Shown: positions 35,491 to 44,918, counted from the stretch's first letter. The stretch is 64,000 nt of DNA from Microvirga lenta (GCF_020532555.1 NZ_JAJBBR010000009.1:1-64000), one strand, 5' to 3'. Numbers and translations are program-made. The notes: generated from the letters alone by a model not told the origin.

Positions 35491-37374
35491 ATGAACCAGT
35501 ATCTGACGCACGGTAGCATCGTTCGCTGGGCCGCCGGAATTATCGGCGTAGCCATGGCCGCTTATCACATGTGGGTTATCGTGTCCGGTACGCCGGAGGC
35601 GATCATCTTTCGAGGCACTCACCTGCTGTTCGCGCTGACGCTCACATTTCTGGTCGTTCGGCGCAGTCAGACCCATGAGGGGCAGCCGCCCTCCGTCTGG
35701 GATTATGGCTTGCTCGCTCTAGCCGTCTCGCCCGTTCTCTATCTTTTTGTGTTCTACGACTACGTCGTCAATCGCATCTACTACATCGATGACCTGACCT
35801 GGCTCGACATGGCGATGGGAACTCTCCTCGTCGTCATGATCCTGGAGGCGACAAGGCGCCTCATCGGATGGGCGCTCCCTATCACCGCTTTGGTGTTCCT
35901 GGCTTATGGAATCGTCTATGTCGGTGTCGAACCGATGCGTCTGCTCGACCAGCTCTACATGACGACAGAGGGCATCTTCGGGATGCCGCTCGGGGTTTCC
36001 GCGTCCTATGTCATGATTTTCGTTCTGTTCGGTTCGTTCATGGAGAGAACCGGAACGGGACAGTTGTTCATGGACTTCGCCATGAGCCTGACCGGGCATA
36101 CTGCCGGCGGGCCGGGAAAGGTGTCCGTCGTCAGTTCGAGCCTGTTCGGCACCATCTCGGGCTCAGCGGTCGCCAATGTCATGGTGGATGGACCCATTTC
36201 CATCCCTCTCATGAAGCGGACCGGCTTCCGGCCCCACTTTGCAGCCGGCGTCGAGGCCGTGGCTTCAACCGGAGGGCAGATCATGCCGCCCATCATGGGA
36301 GCTGCGGCCTTCGTCATGGCCGAGTTCATGCAAGTCTCCTATGGCCAGGTGGTCATCTGGGCTCTAATTCCCGCGGTGCTGTACTATCTTGCATGTTTCG
36401 GAGCGGTTCATTTCGAAGCCAAGCGCTTGGGACTGGCAGGTATGCCGCGCTCTGACCTGCCCCGCTTAGGCACCGTGCTGCGCGAGCGCGGCCATCTGTT
36501 CATTCCTGTCCTGACGATCCTCTTCATCATGTACTCGGGTTACAGCGCACCTATGGCCGCGCTCGCCGGCACTCTCGCCTGTTTCCCGGTGGCAGCACTG
36601 CGCGCCTCGACCCGCCAGAACGTGACCCTGCGTAATGTCGTGGAGGCGATGATCGATGGGGCCCGGAATGCATTGCCCGTCGCACTCGCTTGCGCGTGCG
36701 CAGGCATCATCATTGGGGTCGTCTCGCTCACCGGAGCAGGAATCGTCTTCACCCAGGTCGTCCTTCATCTCGCTCAAAGTACATTGCTGCTGGCTCTCGT
36801 TCTGACCATGTTCGCCGGAATCGTTCTTGGCATGGGCATGCCCACGACACCGGCATACATCATCATGACGGCTCTCCTCGTGCCGGCGCTCATCAAGCTC
36901 GGTGTTGTCGAGCCAGCCGCGCATATGTTTGCTTTCTACTTCGCCATTCTTTCGGCCATCACTCCGCCTGTCGCGTTGGCTACATTCGCGGCAGCGGGCC
37001 TCGCAAAGGCGGACCTGTGGAAGAGCGGCGTGGCCTCAGTCAAGATCGGTGCGGCAGGATTTATCGTCCCGTTTATGTTTGTTTATGAGCCTGCTTTGCT
37101 CATGATCGGCGATTGGCCCTTGATCGTCACTGCAACGGTAACGGCTGCAGCCGGGGCGCTCTTGCTGGCTGCCGGCCTGCACGGCTACCTTCTACAGACT
37201 GCGAATGCCTGGGAACGGGTGTTCCTTGTCGCTGCCGCTTTCTGCCTCATCAAACCTGGCATTCTTACGGACGTTGCCGGTGCAACATTTGCCGGAACCG
37301 TTATTCTCAGCCAGCTCACCAGAAGTCGCAAGATCATGAATCCACTAGGAGTGAAGAAGCCTGGAACGTCGTAG
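35491..37374 (+). CDS. TRAP transporter permease, 4TM/12TM fusion
   Basis: 627-residue inner-membrane permease of the TAXI TRAP type. The N-terminal four-span part covers about residues 1-150. It is followed by the DctM-like core: FGSFMERTGTGQLFMDFAMS, SGSAVANVMVDGPISIPLMK, EAVASTGGQIMPPIMGAAAF, LGMGMPTTPAYIIMTALLVP, ITPPVALATFAAAGLAKAD. These are the hairpin loops that form the substrate and ion sites. ATG at 35491. It completes the receptor-permease pair with the gene upstream. Confidence 0.93.
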   Translation: MNQYLTHGSIVRWAAGIIGVAMAAYHMWVIVSGTPEAIIFRGTHLLFALTLTFLVVRRSQTHEGQPPSVWDYGLLALAVSPVLYLFVFYDYVVNRIYYIDDLTWLDMAMGTLLVVMILEATRRLIGWALPITALVFLAYGIVYVGVEPMRLLDQLYMTTEGIFGMPLGVSASYVMIFVLFGSFMERTGTGQLFMDFAMSLTGHTAGGPGKVSVVSSSLFGTISGSAVANVMVDGPISIPLMKRTGFRPHFAAGVEAVASTGGQIMPPIMGAAAFVMAEFMQVSYGQVVIWALIPAVLYYLACFGAVHFEAKRLGLAGMPRSDLPRLGTVLRERGHLFIPVLTILFIMYSGYSAPMAALAGTLACFPVAALRASTRQNVTLRNVVEAMIDGARNALPVALACACAGIIIGVVSLTGAGIVFTQVVLHLAQSTLLLALVLTMFAGIVLGMGMPTTPAYIIMTALLVPALIKLGVVEPAAHMFAFYFAILSAITPPVALATFAAAGLAKADLWKSGVASVKIGAAGFIVPFMFVYEPALLMIGDWPLIVTATVTAAAGALLLAAGLHGYLLQTANAWERVFLVAAAFCLIKPGILTDVAGATFAGTVILSQLTRSRKIMNPLGVKKPGTS

Positions 37375-37381
37375 TCATCCA

Positions 37382-38269
37382 TTGAATTCCGAGCATGGTG
37401 CAGATGAAGGATGGGGCGCTCATCCTGAGATTCCGCGCCCTTGGTCTGATGCGGCGCTCCGCATCGCTGACCTCGCAGCATCTCGCGTTTTCGTGTTCGG
37501 TCCCACGGATGTGGGCAAGAGTACGTTTTGCGGCCTGCTCCTGAAAGCAATGTGTGATACTCGACAGGAGGCGAGCCTGCTTGATGCCGATCTGGGGCAG
37601 AAGATGATCGGCCCCCCAGCCTGCGTTACCTTGGGAAATGCACTACCAGAAGGAGTTATCGGCTTATCAGGATTGGCCTTCGTCGGGACGACGGATCCGC
37701 TTCGAGGCTGGCGAGGTCTCATAAACGGAATAAGGCGCCTCAGCACAAAAGTCTCCAGTGGACCCCTCGTCATCAACACCGGCGGCCTCGTCCACGGCCC
37801 GGGCCTCCGTCTAAAAGCAGAGAAAGTCAAAGCCTTGGAGCCAGACCTGCTGGTCCTTATCGGAGAGGTCCGCGCTCTCGAACCGGATTGGATCAGTCAC
37901 ACGCAGGTTATCGAACTGCCTCCATCGCCTCATGCCCGTCGCAAACCAGAGGGTCAACGTCGTGCGGCCCGACGCCATGCCTTTCGGTCCTATTTCCAGA
38001 ACTCCAAGGAGACGCTCTTCGATCTGTCGAAGGTTGCACTCGGCAGTCCCGATGATTCCGATCTGTTGCTGCGGAACAGATTATTGATCGGTCTTTCCGA
38101 CGATGCCGGTGAGGATTTGGGGCTAGGTATCGTAACAGCATTCGATGCTCAGGCGCGAACCGTGACTTGCCTAACTCCTATCGACGTGAGTGCAGTTGTG
38201 CAGCTACGCTGGGGCAATCTTCTGCTTGGCGAAGACTTCTCGGAGAACACCTTGGCAGTGGCCTTATAG
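37382..38269 (+). CDS. Clp1/Grc3-like P-loop polynucleotide kinase family protein
   Basis: 295 residues. Walker A FGPTDVGKSTFCG (39-51) is followed after 17 residues by SLLDADLGQKMIG (66-78); this DxDxGQ strand is the hallmark of the Clp1/Grc3/Nol9 group of RNA/polynucleotide 5'-kinases. TTDPLRGW resembles their TSP region, and LVINTGGLVHGPGLRLKAEK is the NTxGW-like block. The C-terminal half carries a basic patch (HARRKPEGQRRAARRHAFR) that could bind nucleic acid. The TTG start, seven bases after the TRAP permease stop, is the only early one and lacks a clear Shine-Dalgarno. Kinase activity is inference. Confidence 0.78.
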   Translation: MNSEHGADEGWGAHPEIPRPWSDAALRIADLAASRVFVFGPTDVGKSTFCGLLLKAMCDTRQEASLLDADLGQKMIGPPACVTLGNALPEGVIGLSGLAFVGTTDPLRGWRGLINGIRRLSTKVSSGPLVINTGGLVHGPGLRLKAEKVKALEPDLLVLIGEVRALEPDWISHTQVIELPPSPHARRKPEGQRRAARRHAFRSYFQNSKETLFDLSKVALGSPDDSDLLLRNRLLIGLSDDAGEDLGLGIVTAFDAQARTVTCLTPIDVSAVVQLRWGNLLLGEDFSENTLAVAL

Positions 38270-38697
38270 AGCTGTTCGTGCAGTCCGGTCGCGCGCTCAA
38301 CCGTGCGTCTCCGCACTAACCATTCAAGCGACTACATGTGGGCGACAATCTTCAGAGCCGATGCGACGAAGATCTTGTAGAGCGATTCCGATAGACGGGG
38401 AGGGGCATCGCGCATGAAACCTCGGTGATCTGCCTGATGCTCCTCTGCGGGAGCGGCCATCGAAGGTGGTTGCATTCGGTCCTGGAGGCGTCGTGGCAAC
38501 GACCAAGCTCCAAATGCGTCGCTTTGGCAGTTGGAGCGATCTGTGGCTGTTGCAACAAATCCAGCGACCTGACGTTTTTCCCGGGAATCGATTGCAAAAG
38601 CACGCGTCGGGGAACCGGTGGGGCTGGGAGGGGTGCCTTCTGGCCGTTGGCTCTCCATCCCGATGAACTAGCCCTCTAGTGATACAGGATTGCGCCG
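38270..38697. other. Region without a convincing gene
   Basis: 428 bases between the Clp1-like and Cdc48-like genes. Two short frames look protein-like but lack ribosome sites: a plus-strand GTG frame at 38466-38666 (66 aa, contains WSDLWLLQQIQRPDVFPG) and a minus-strand frame at 38332-38658 whose end reads SESLYKIFVASALKIVAHM. They overlap, so at most one is real. No terminator seen. Confidence 0.35.
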
Positions 38698-40974
38698 ATG
38701 ACAGACGATGGGCAGGTCATACGCCTTCAGGTCGCCAATGCACGGCCGGGAGACTCCGGACGGGGTGTTGCACGGGTGAGCCGCAAGGCACTGAGCGAGC
38801 TTGGCCTTCAAGAAGGTCAAGCCATCGAAATCATCGGCAAAAGGCACACCACGGCCATAGCTGTTACTCCTTATGCCGAGGACGAAGGGCTGAACATCAT
38901 CAGGATCGATGGGCTTCAGCGTGTCAACGCCGGTGTTGGAAGCGGTGACTATGTCGAGGTTAAGCCAGCCGAGGTTCGTCCGGCTACTCGCGTCGTCCTG
39001 GCGCCGGCTCAGAAGGGGCTTCGGCTCCAGGGTTCGGGCGAGGCCCTGAAGCGCACGTTTTACCAACGCCCACTGACAGCCGGAGACGTAATTTCGACGT
39101 CGGTACATTCCCCGCGCGCTACAGATCCGAGATTGCCGGAAGAACTGCGTGGCCTTCTGAACATTCCAGCCTATGGTCTGCAGGAGATCCGGCTCGTCGT
39201 TGTTTCGACGCAACCTCGCGGGATCGTGCAGGTCACTGCCGAGACTGAAATCGAACTTCGCCCGCAGTTCGAGGAGCCGAAGGAAGCTCGAAGGGCAGAT
39301 GTCACGTATGACGACATCGGAGGTCTTGGGAATACGGTCGATCAAGTTCGCGAGATGGTGGAACTCCCACTGCGCCACCCGGAACTCTTCCAGCGCCTCG
39401 GGATCGATCCCCCGAAGGGCGTTCTGCTCTACGGCCCTCCTGGCACCGGCAAGACGCTGCTGGCGCGGGCGGTTGCCAACGAGACGGAGGCGCAGTTCTT
39501 TCACATTGCCGGTCCTGAAATCATGGGACGCCATTATGGAGAATCTGAGCAGCGTCTGAGACAGGTTTTTCAGGAGGCCCAGCAGAATGCCCCCGCAATC
39601 ATCTTCATCGACGAGATCGATAGCATCGCACTCAAGCGCGAGGAAGTAACGGGCGAGGTGGAGCGCCGGATCGTGGCGCAGCTTCTCACGCTCATGGATG
39701 GGTTGGAGCCGCGACAGAACATCGTCGTGATTGGAGCCACGAACCGGCGTGAAGCCATCGACGAAGCCTTGCGCCGCCCTGGTCGGTTCGATCGTGAAAT
39801 CGTCATCGGCGTCCCGGACGAGCCTGGACGGCGTGAGGTTCTGGCGATCCACACCCGTGGAATGCCGCTTGCAGAAGATGTGAACTTGGATGAGGTGGCG
39901 CGTACCACGTACGGGTTTGTCGGAGCGGATCTGTCTGCCCTAGCTCGCGAAGCGGCAATGGATTCGCTGCGTCGGATCCTGCCGAACGTCAACCTCAAGG
40001 ATGGAATACCTGCTGAGGTGCTTGATAACCTTCAGGTCACGCGGATGGACTTCATCAATGCGATGAAACGCATACAACCCTCTGCGCTTCGAGAGATCAT
40101 GATCCAGGTCCCAAATGTCACCTGGGACGATATCGGCGGTGTGGAGGAGGCTCGTACCCGTCTGCAGGAGGGCGTCGAGCTCCCTCTCAAGAGTCCGGAG
40201 TCCTTCCGGCGCATCGGTATCCGCCCGGCCAAGGGATTCCTTCTGTTCGGACCTCCGGGCACTGGAAAAACCCTTCTCGCGAAAGCAGTCGCTAGGGAGG
40301 CTCAGGCTAATTTCGTGGCGACGAAATCGTCCGATCTCTTGTCCAAGTGGTATGGGGAATCGGAGCAGCAGGTGTCACGTCTCTTTGCTCGAGCCCGCCA
40401 AGTGGCGCCGACGGTGATCTTCATCGATGAGATCGATTCACTTGCACCCGTGCGGGGCGGCGGGCTTGGCGAGCCTGCAGTGACGGAGCGCGTGGTGAAC
40501 ACGATCCTGGCTGAGATGGATGGACTTGAAGAGTTGCAGGGCGTCGTAGTGATGGCTGCAACCAATCGCCCGAATCTCGTCGATCCTGCCCTCCTGCGCC
40601 CGGGCCGGTTCGACGAATTGATCTACGTTCCGGTGCCGGATGCTAAGGGCCGAAGGCATATTCTTGGCATCCATACCAAAAATATGCCCTTGGCGGAGAA
40701 CGTGAACCTCGACATCTTGGCGGAGCGGACCAACCGTTTCACGGGCGCAGACCTGGAAGATCTGACACGTAGGGCGGGGCTGCTCGCCCTCAGGGAATCT
40801 ATCGAGGCTCAGCTCGTCACGATGAATCATTTCGAACAGGCTCTTAGAGAAACAAGACCTTCCGTCACGCCGGAGATGGAGCGCGAGTATGAGGACATGC
40901 TCCGAACGTTGAAACAGGAGGGGCCGCAGCGCCAACCTATCGGCTTCATTCCTGTTAGACAGGCTGCCGAATAA
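38698..40974 (+). CDS. Cdc48/p97 (VAT)-type double AAA+ ATPase
   Basis: 758-residue unfoldase with the full eukaryotic/archaeal layout. The N domain (1-190) begins with a double-psi barrel (VIRLQVANARPGDSGRGVAR). D1 has Walker A 246-253 (GPPGTGKT) and Walker B 303-308 (FIDEID), then PGRFDREI. D2 has Walker A 518-525, Walker B 575-580 and PGRFDELIYVPVPD. Both DDIGG blocks precede the ATPase domains and both arginine-finger regions are present. It forms hexamers that pull proteins from complexes; bacterial partners are unknown. The C terminus (IGFIPVRQAAE) lacks the HbYX proteasome-docking tail. Confidence 0.95.
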   Translation: MTDDGQVIRLQVANARPGDSGRGVARVSRKALSELGLQEGQAIEIIGKRHTTAIAVTPYAEDEGLNIIRIDGLQRVNAGVGSGDYVEVKPAEVRPATRVVLAPAQKGLRLQGSGEALKRTFYQRPLTAGDVISTSVHSPRATDPRLPEELRGLLNIPAYGLQEIRLVVVSTQPRGIVQVTAETEIELRPQFEEPKEARRADVTYDDIGGLGNTVDQVREMVELPLRHPELFQRLGIDPPKGVLLYGPPGTGKTLLARAVANETEAQFFHIAGPEIMGRHYGESEQRLRQVFQEAQQNAPAIIFIDEIDSIALKREEVTGEVERRIVAQLLTLMDGLEPRQNIVVIGATNRREAIDEALRRPGRFDREIVIGVPDEPGRREVLAIHTRGMPLAEDVNLDEVARTTYGFVGADLSALAREAAMDSLRRILPNVNLKDGIPAEVLDNLQVTRMDFINAMKRIQPSALREIMIQVPNVTWDDIGGVEEARTRLQEGVELPLKSPESFRRIGIRPAKGFLLFGPPGTGKTLLAKAVAREAQANFVATKSSDLLSKWYGESEQQVSRLFARARQVAPTVIFIDEIDSLAPVRGGGLGEPAVTERVVNTILAEMDGLEELQGVVVMAATNRPNLVDPALLRPGRFDELIYVPVPDAKGRRHILGIHTKNMPLAENVNLDILAERTNRFTGADLEDLTRRAGLLALRESIEAQLVTMNHFEQALRETRPSVTPEMEREYEDMLRTLKQEGPQRQPIGFIPVRQAAE

Positions 40975-41064
40975 ACCTACATCAGCAGGCGATATCCCGT
41001 TTCTCGTCCGTGATACGGCTGTCTTTACCCATCGGCTGTCGGCGCTGGGCTAGGTACTGGCTCT

Positions 41065-41712
41065 TCAGAGACCGAACGTGAGCTTAATCTCGGAGAGGCG
41101 GGCGCTTAGAAGCGGGGTGTAATTACCCAAGAAGCGGAGAGGGCTGTGAGTTGCGAAGTGCCACTCGGCCCTTCCCGTCTCGATGCGCGCCGAAGCACGG
41201 GCGCGAGACAGTCTCACTCCTTCCTCATGTGCCTGAACTATGCTCGTTCGGAGGGGCCAGCGTCCCGGAAGTGAGACGCGCGGACGAAAATTGAGCGATG
41301 CGAATACGTTATCGCCATGCGCCGCTGAGGCTTCGAAGCTGTCATCGGTGATCCTCTTGCCAAAAGACGCGAATTCCTTCGGGATGCCCCACATTGCCCG
41401 GGCTCCCGCGACCGAGGCAGGACTGTCAACCCAGATGAGCGGTACGTACGTGCATGTCCTGTTGTCCGACTGCACACGGAGCGCAACCAGGAGTTCGTCA
41501 TAGGAGAGAGTGCCGGGAGGCTCATAAACGGCCCATGCCGTTCCGATCAGGGTCCTCCCGTAGAGGGTGAGTGGACGGGTGCCGGGAGGCAGTGGCAAGG
41601 GGAGATCTTTCAGAGGTATGGACCAGAGGGAAGCGTAAAGGGTTCCAACGAGATGCCAGGGGGCTGGAGGATAGGGCAGGTCCGCATCTTTGGAGGTGCT
41701 ACCAGTCGACAA
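41065..41712 (-). CDS. Acetoacetate decarboxylase family protein
   Basis: 215-residue protein with the ADC beta-barrel pattern. Lys112 in MWGIPKEFASF is at the position of the Schiff-base lysine, though the family's acidic neighbours are not obvious. SYDELLVALRV and YVPLIWVDSPASVAGARAMW are other family blocks. Members of this superfamily do aldol, dehydratase or decarboxylase chemistry, so acetoacetate is only a guess. TTG start at 41712 with GAGAGG upstream. It is convergent with the Cdc48 gene. Confidence 0.75.
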   Translation of the reverse strand: MSTGSTSKDADLPYPPAPWHLVGTLYASLWSIPLKDLPLPLPPGTRPLTLYGRTLIGTAWAVYEPPGTLSYDELLVALRVQSDNRTCTYVPLIWVDSPASVAGARAMWGIPKEFASFGKRITDDSFEASAAHGDNVFASLNFRPRVSLPGRWPLRTSIVQAHEEGVRLSRARASARIETGRAEWHFATHSPLRFLGNYTPLLSARLSEIKLTFGL

Positions 41713-42054
41713 CGTTGCCTCTCGTGAGACAGACCAGGGACGTTTCGATGCATAGGTAGCCCTCGATGGCGCGGAAGCAACCGGCCGTAGATGAATATGG
41801 GCTGTTAGGAAAGTGTGGGCCTGCAGTCAGGAACCTTGAGTGGACAACAACCCGATGGAGGTACTTTGGTCGAGGCCGATGCTCGCCCAAAATTGCCGCC
41901 ACGCCGGGGCCCATAGGTTCTAAGCTGCGATAAGGAACGGTCGCTCACGCATGAATCGGCTCGCTCCGGACGCACATTACTCGCTTCAGTTTCGCTCTGG
42001 AGTTATGCCTGCCCCGCGCATCCAAGGGCTGCGGGGCCAACACCAGCCGAAGGG
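41713..42054. other. Region without a convincing gene
   Basis: 342 bases between divergent genes. No frame with a ribosome site, no palindrome and no terminator stood out. It must contain the promoters for both neighbours. Confidence 0.5.
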
Positions 42055-43386
42055 ATGTCGCCTGTGGTCCAATCTTTGCGATTGCCTACTCTCCTTCTCA
42101 TCGGAGCCCTTGCTTTCGGTTCCACTGTCCTGCACGTGCGGCCGGTCCTGGCAGAGAGCGACGCCAGCCCGCAGCAACTGTCCACTGGAGACCGTGTCCA
42201 GATAACTGTGTTTCAGCAGCCCGAACTCTCCGGAGATTTCGTTGTCGATAGATCGGGGGCGGTGATCCTTCCCCTTGTGGGTGCCATACCGGTGCAGGAT
42301 CTGACACTTGTCGAAGCCGAGAAGCGGATCGCGGCGCGACTCGCCGACGGGTACATGGATCGAGCGGTCGTCAGCCTCAAGATCAACGAACAGCGGCCGA
42401 TCCACATTCTCGGAGATGTGCGGTCACCGGGGAGCTACCCATATCGTTACGGTGCATCCGTTCTGAGTGCTGTCGCGCTGGCTGGTGGAATCGGTGCAGC
42501 GGAACAGGCAGCCGCTGGTAACAGGTCAGAGCTCCTGCAAGCGGACGAGCGTTTACAAGTTCTTCAAGCAACACACCGCGCACTTTATGTCCGGCGGGCG
42601 CGACTGGAGGCGCAAAGAGCGGGCTCGCCAAAGGTCGTTCTGCCGGAAGGCGCTCCCTATGCGAGCGACGATCCGGACGTAGCACGGATCCTCAAGGAGG
42701 AGCAGGATATCCTCTCGGTCCAGAGGGTAGGGCATGAGCAAACTCTACGGCTGCTCCGCGATCAGAAGCCCCGTCTTACAGCGGAGATCGCTGGAGTGAA
42801 GGCTCAGTCGGACGCTGAGGAAAAGCAGTTGCAACTCCTTCAGGAGCATATCGCAGATTACAACAAGCTGGTGTCCACCGGCTTGGCACGCAGGTACGCC
42901 ATGATTGAACTGCAGCGTGAAGAGGCTCGCCATAAGGGCAATCTCGCGCGCTTCGCGGCCGATATCGCACGTCTAGAAATTAGCATCGGCGAAATCGGGG
43001 TACGAATCCAGGAGGCTGAAAACGAGTATATGCGACGCACGATCACCGAATTGCAGGAGGCTCGTGCACGCATGCAGGAAATGGAGATCACGATTCCGCT
43101 TGCTCAAGAGGTGCGAGCGGCGCGCCTCACCCAGAGTCGGACTGCTCTTATGGGGGCGGCCGGTGATGCGACCTACACGGTTGCGATCTTAAGATCCCGC
43201 AGCGGAAAAGAAGAACTCATTCAAGGTGATATGAGGACGCGCCTCGCTCCAGGAGACATCATTGAGGTGCGGCAACAAGGATCTGGAGGTCCTGCACCTG
43301 CATCGCTGATCGGTAGCCTGGTTGTCCAGGCCCAGAATGCTGCAACGAAACCGGTCGAAGAGGTCCCCGTTGGGGAGACACAATAG
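42055..43386 (+). CDS. Polysaccharide biosynthesis/export protein (ExoF/Wza-like)
   Basis: 443 residues: signal peptide (to about 33, VRPVLAE), Poly_export domain (LSTGDRVQITVFQQPELSG, VDRSGAVILPLVGAIPVQDL), SLBB-type domain (HILGDVRSPGSYPYRYGASV), then a long coiled coil (about 160-370) and a C-terminal SLBB-like end (RTRLAPGDIIEVRQQG). This resembles rhizobial ExoF more than E. coli Wza. It would sit at the periplasmic face and help carry an exopolysaccharide out. No glycosyltransferase or polymerase gene is nearby, so the partner cluster lies elsewhere. GTG at 42064 has the better Shine-Dalgarno spacing and may be the true start. Confidence 0.88.
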   Translation: MSPVVQSLRLPTLLLIGALAFGSTVLHVRPVLAESDASPQQLSTGDRVQITVFQQPELSGDFVVDRSGAVILPLVGAIPVQDLTLVEAEKRIAARLADGYMDRAVVSLKINEQRPIHILGDVRSPGSYPYRYGASVLSAVALAGGIGAAEQAAAGNRSELLQADERLQVLQATHRALYVRRARLEAQRAGSPKVVLPEGAPYASDDPDVARILKEEQDILSVQRVGHEQTLRLLRDQKPRLTAEIAGVKAQSDAEEKQLQLLQEHIADYNKLVSTGLARRYAMIELQREEARHKGNLARFAADIARLEISIGEIGVRIQEAENEYMRRTITELQEARARMQEMEITIPLAQEVRAARLTQSRTALMGAAGDATYTVAILRSRSGKEELIQGDMRTRLAPGDIIEVRQQGSGGPAPASLIGSLVVQAQNAATKPVEEVPVGETQ

Positions 43387-43534
43387 CAGTTCGGACCTTT
43401 GGCATCATTGCTCGCGTTGCAGAGCATGTGCCTAATCCTTCAGGAGGCATCAGATAGCTCTTTATTCAGTTGGAAGTCGAGCTGCTGCTGACTAATCTCC
43501 GCAAAGCTTGATAATCATTGGCGGAGCTGGTCTT

Positions 43535-44575
43535 GTGAACGATGATACTTCCGGCAGGCAGAACATGCAGGCTGCCGTCGATCAGCTCAGCGATGGTCCA
43601 GGCGTCTCTCATATCGATGATTCCGATCCAGCAGCTCCTTACTATCGGCTGCTCGCGAAGATGCGGACACCTCTGACACTGCGTGACATCATGATCCGGC
43701 CTGTCCGGAGCGGCTATATCAGCGAGGATATCAATCCTGCGGATCTGCCTCCGAGTGCCGATGAACTCTATCCGCAAGTCACTGTTTCGCAGATCTACGT
43801 GCCTTCATCTCTCGGGCCCATTCGCTGTCAGGTCTATAGGCCTGCGGGCGCCGAACTGCTTCCGATCATGCTGTATGCGCATGGAGGCGGCTTTACTGTC
43901 GGTCGATCAGAGGACACCGCATATATCACCAGCCGCATAGCGTGGGAGGGCAGGGTGGTCGTGGTGAGCGTCAACTATCGGTTGGCGCCGGAATGGCCGT
44001 TCCCTGCAGGTCTTGAGGATTGCTGCACTGTCTTCCGCTGGCTGCGCAAGCATGGAGGCGAACTCGGAGGCGTTCCCTCCTGGATAGCGGTGGCAGGAGA
44101 TTCTGCCGGCGGGAATATGGCAGCTGCTCTGCCGATAAAGCTGCGCGATGAGGGCGATGTCCCACCTGAGGCTGCCGTCCTGATGTGCCCGATTACGGAT
44201 TTCCATGTAGAAGAGTACGACTCCTTCGAGCGTCTCGCGCCGCTCGGGATTATCTATGACACAGCCTTCGTCGGTTACATTCGCGGCGCCTATGTCGTCC
44301 ATGGCAGGAACTGGTCTCACCCTCACGTGAGTCCATCCCGCGCGGACCTTGCCGGTTACCCTCCTACGATCATCATCTCCGGCTCGGCTGACCCGATAGT
44401 CGATGACAATCGTTTCTTTGTAAGAAAGTTGCAGGATGGCGGCAGGGAAGTCGTTCACTTCGTGCGGGAAGGAATGCCTCATGGTTATTACTTCTTCCCA
44501 GGTCTGTTGAAGGAGGGAGATGAGGCTTTCGAAGCCATTGCCAGTTTCCTGACCGCGCAGACGGCAAATCGTTAA
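43535..44575 (+). CDS. Alpha/beta hydrolase, hormone-sensitive-lipase type
   Basis: 346-residue esterase. The oxyanion-hole motif HGGG is at 116-119 and the nucleophile motif GDSAGG at 188-193 (Ser190). Asp in SGSADPIVDD and His in REGMPHGYYFF complete the triad. VNYRLAPEWPFPAGLEDC is the family's central block. No signal peptide, so it is cytosolic. The GTG at 43535 has GGAG at a spacing of eight; ATG at 43565 is another choice. Likely acts on short-chain esters. Confidence 0.9.
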   Translation: MNDDTSGRQNMQAAVDQLSDGPGVSHIDDSDPAAPYYRLLAKMRTPLTLRDIMIRPVRSGYISEDINPADLPPSADELYPQVTVSQIYVPSSLGPIRCQVYRPAGAELLPIMLYAHGGGFTVGRSEDTAYITSRIAWEGRVVVVSVNYRLAPEWPFPAGLEDCCTVFRWLRKHGGELGGVPSWIAVAGDSAGGNMAAALPIKLRDEGDVPPEAAVLMCPITDFHVEEYDSFERLAPLGIIYDTAFVGYIRGAYVVHGRNWSHPHVSPSRADLAGYPPTIIISGSADPIVDDNRFFVRKLQDGGREVVHFVREGMPHGYYFFPGLLKEGDEAFEAIASFLTAQTANR

Positions 44576-44612
44576 CCTATCGCACCACCCTTAAAATGAA
44601 GCAGATTTATCT

Positions 44613-44918
44613 ATGGCGCTCTCACTGAAATCGCTTGCCCTTGCGGCCGCTGGAGTTTCTCTGGCATCGTCCAGCTTCGCACAGGAGCGGCAACTGAGTT
44701 TGATCCAGTCCGAGACGACGCGAGGCGAGGTGCTGGAACAGCAGGACCGGAAGCACCGCCGTATCGAGGCGAGGAATATGCGCGCTCAGAAAAGCATCTG
44801 CGAGAATGGATGCAGGGATTCGGGACTGGGGCGGAGGACGCAGCCGGCCGATCCGTTTGAGCAGCTGCCCAGTTGGGACGATCCTCCCGTCGTGGAGACG
44901 CAATCATCGGACGAGTGA
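44613..44918 (+). CDS. Small exported hypothetical protein (101 aa)
   Basis: Signal peptide MALSLKSLALAAAGVSLASS, cleaved near SSFAQE, then a short, highly charged mature protein with one close cysteine pair (ICENGCRD) and a Pro/Asp-rich end. No family recognised. It follows the esterase by 37 bases on the same strand and may share its transcript. Confidence 0.65.
   Translation: MALSLKSLALAAAGVSLASSSFAQERQLSLIQSETTRGEVLEQQDRKHRRIEARNMRAQKSICENGCRDSGLGRRTQPADPFEQLPSWDDPPVVETQSSDE

Noticed and set aside
34555-35676. A 373-codon minus-strand frame opposite the TAXI receptor gene
   Set aside because: Shadow of a clear TRAP receptor; no ribosome site and no family features.
38332-38666. Two overlapping short frames, one on each strand, in the gap before the Cdc48-like gene
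   Set aside because: Neither has a ribosome site or known family; recorded only in the gap entry.
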